From the NCBI RefSeq assembly GCF_000813005.1, contig NZ_JSYP01000019.1, positions 146,780-210,779 on the forward strand: a DNA stretch of 64,000 bases, given 5' to 3'. The notes below the pieces were generated by a model that saw only the letters and a program-made list of their open reading frames with translations, was not told the origin of the DNA and ran no database searches. Position 1 is the stretch's first letter, and the number at the start of each line of letters is the position of its first letter. The translations under genes were made by a program, and so were the position numbers. This stretch comes from Flavobacterium sp. KMS (GTDB taxonomy: Bacteria > Bacteroidota > Bacteroidia > Flavobacteriales > Flavobacteriaceae). Of this stretch, positions 62,910 through 64,000 are shown piece after piece.

Positions 62910-63578
62910 ATGAATTATCTATTACCCCTACTTTCTGTATTACTAGGATATATTGTTGCATTGGTACTTAAACCAAAAGACAAAACCAATCTTAAACTTT
63001 TATTGGCTTTTAGCGGATCATTCCTGCTATCACTTACAGTAATGCATCTGCTGCCAGAAGTTTACGAATCCCACAACCACAATATTGGGTTATTTATAAT
63101 GCTCGGAATTTTATTCCAAATCATACTTGAGTTTTTCTCTAAAGGAGCTGAACACGGGCACGTACATGGTCATGCCAAAATGCATCAAATTCCGTGGTTG
63201 CTCTTTATAAGTTTATGTATTCATGCTTTCCTAGAAGGATTTCCTGTGAGTCACCACCACGATATCGTCATAGGAATTGCCATACATCACTTGCCTATTG
63301 CAATTATTTTGACCACTTTTTTCGTCAATGCCGAGCTTAACAAAAAAGCCATTTTCGCATTTATGATAACCTTTGCAATCATGACACCTCTAGGAACTAT
63401 TGCATCGGAATATTTACCATTTTTAAACGATTATTACACCGAAATCACAGCCGTTGTAATCGGTATATTATTCCATATCTCATCAACTATAATCTTTGAA
63501 AGTAGCGAAGGACACAAATTTAATATTGCCAAAATTTCGATGATTATATTCGGAATCGCTTTGGCATATTTTATATAG
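62910..63578 (+). CDS. ZIP-family metal transporter
   Basis: 222 residues with about seven or eight membrane helices. A His-rich cytoplasmic loop (GAEHGHVHGHAKMH) precedes the helix pair carrying metal ligands: HAFLEGFPVSHHHD and GIAIHHLPIAI, the ZIP helix IV/V signatures (HxxxEG and HHxP). It takes up zinc or another divalent metal into the cytoplasm. No Zur-type operator is evident upstream. Confidence 0.88.
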   Translation: MNYLLPLLSVLLGYIVALVLKPKDKTNLKLLLAFSGSFLLSLTVMHLLPEVYESHNHNIGLFIMLGILFQIILEFFSKGAEHGHVHGHAKMHQIPWLLFISLCIHAFLEGFPVSHHHDIVIGIAIHHLPIAIILTTFFVNAELNKKAIFAFMITFAIMTPLGTIASEYLPFLNDYYTEITAVVIGILFHISSTIIFESSEGHKFNIAKISMIIFGIALAYFI

Positions 63579-63581
63579 TTT

Positions 63582-63694
63582 GGGCGTGACCACATTTACA
63601 AAAGGCGCTATTTAGCAAACCGCTTATATGCGCCTTCTGTAAATACGGTCGGGCTATCCGCACTACTTCGGTAGTTAGCTCCTATCCCTCACGC
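63582..63694. ncRNA. Structured intergenic element (possible Flavo-1-type RNA or repeat)
   Basis: The outer stem pairs GCGTGA (63584-63589) with TCACGC (63689-63694). Hairpin 1 pairs 63594-63608 with 63630-63644 (14 of 15 bases). Hairpin 2 pairs GGGCTA (63651-63656) with TAGCTCC (63676-63682) and ACTAC (63662-63666) with GTAGT (63671-63675) around a TTCG loop. It is more GC-rich than its flanks and starts 4 nt after the ZIP stop. I recall similar GGTCGGGCTATCCGC...TATCCCTCACGC elements recurring in Flavobacterium genomes; whether this is Rfam Flavo-1 is unverified. Confidence 0.6.
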
Positions 63695-63850
63695 AAAAAC
63701 AATAACTTATCGTTTTCAAAAAACATCTAACAGTTCCGAAGTCCAATGTTATTAAGTTAAGCTTATTAGAAAGCAACATTAATCTTGTAAAGATGTAAAA
63801 CGCAAAGCTTAAACACAATCTTGTCATTTCTGTAAATGTTAGATATTTCG

Positions 63851-63883
63851 GTAACAAAATTTAACTTTAATAAATTTTGTTAC
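63851..63883. repeat. 13-bp perfect inverted repeat before the last gene
   Basis: GTAACAAAATTTA at 63851-63863 and TAAATTTTGTTAC at 63871-63883, with a 7-nt spacer, ending 1 nt before the ATG at 63885. Could be an operator, or part of a mobile-element end. The stretch 63695-63850 before it shows no gene. Confidence 0.7.
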
Positions 63884-63884
63884 G

Positions 63885-64000
63885 ATGAGAAATAATAGTC
63901 AAGATTCCACTTTAGAGCGAAACTATTTAGAAAAGTATCGTTTTTTAATAAAAGAATATGAACAGGTGAAAAACAAAACTCATCCTTTGCATAAAAAAGC
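63885..64000 (+). CDS. N-terminal fragment of a gene cut by the window edge, possibly a transposase
   Basis: Open frame of 38 codons running off the right edge, starting MRNNSQDSTLERNYLEKY and continuing with a Lys/Glu-rich helix. The pattern RNYLEKYRFLIKEYEQVKNK resembles the N-terminus of Bacteroidota integrase-type transposases by recall only. The start lies 1 nt after a 13-bp inverted repeat. Weak call. Confidence 0.4.
   Translation, partial: MRNNSQDSTLERNYLEKYRFLIKEYEQVKNKTHPLHKK

Overview
The window is a chromosomal segment of a member of Flavobacteriia, most likely Flavobacterium or a close relative. It is AT-rich. Its promoters carry the Bacteroidota -7 element TAnnTTTG, and Shine-Dalgarno sequences are mostly absent. 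The gene content is typical of the group: a fused ccoN-ccoO, the DUF6452/DUF6048 pair beside rlmD, a DUF5606 protein, and prfB with a programmed +1 frameshift. No rRNA, tRNA, CRISPR array or complete insertion sequence is visible.

Layout. 1-5232: the 3' part of a giant metalloprotease-deaminase polymorphic toxin, a small candidate immunity gene and endonuclease V, all on + with 7-8 nt gaps. 5362-16374: housekeeping genes (PLP lyase, S9 peptidase, YbaB, threonine aldolase, prfB, outer-membrane phospholipase, lpxD, acyl-CoA carboxylase, DoxX). 17460-28439: a microaerobic block with hemN, the cbb3 oxidase operon (ccoS-NO-Q-P-G-H and a TauE/SafE protein), the copper ATPase ccoI and an Fnr-type regulator. 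28440-39338: mazG, def, FUSC protein, mqo, ruvX, an LtaS-like phosphotransferase, a PAS sensor and dapD. 39389-49360: a lipopolysaccharide/glycan cluster with glycosyltransferases in alternating orientation, a polysaccharide deacetylase, a Kdo/WaaP-type kinase and a sugar aminotransferase. 49417-63578: tsaC, cysteine desulfurase, Smr protein, DUF genes, cysE-cysM, a histidine kinase, rlmD, an RlmL-type methyltransferase and a ZIP transporter. The right end holds a structured RNA/repeat element, a 13-bp inverted repeat and the start of a possible transposase.

Two systems stand out. (1) The toxin ends in a YwqJ-like nucleic-acid/nucleotide deaminase domain. The next genes are a candidate immunity protein and then endonuclease V, the enzyme that cuts DNA at deaminated bases. 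This may be a toxin-immunity-repair module. (2) Five palindromes close to ATGAyAwTTATCAT (17460, 25105, 27608, 35211, 38342) each lie exactly 33 nt centre-to-centre from a -7 box (four perfect, one with a single mismatch). They face hemN, ccoS, ccoI, a PAS sensor gene and a gene-less region at 35 kb. That last site appears to drive a roughly 180-nt transcript ending in an intrinsic terminator, which could be an FnrS-like small RNA or a 21-residue microprotein. The Fnr-type regulator encoded at 27759 is the obvious candidate to bind these sites.

Other structure includes a diverged 289-nt-spaced duplication between ltaE and prfB, three intergenic palindromic elements built from AAAGGTTC words, and shorter repeat families. 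All function calls come from motif recognition by eye; no database search was run.
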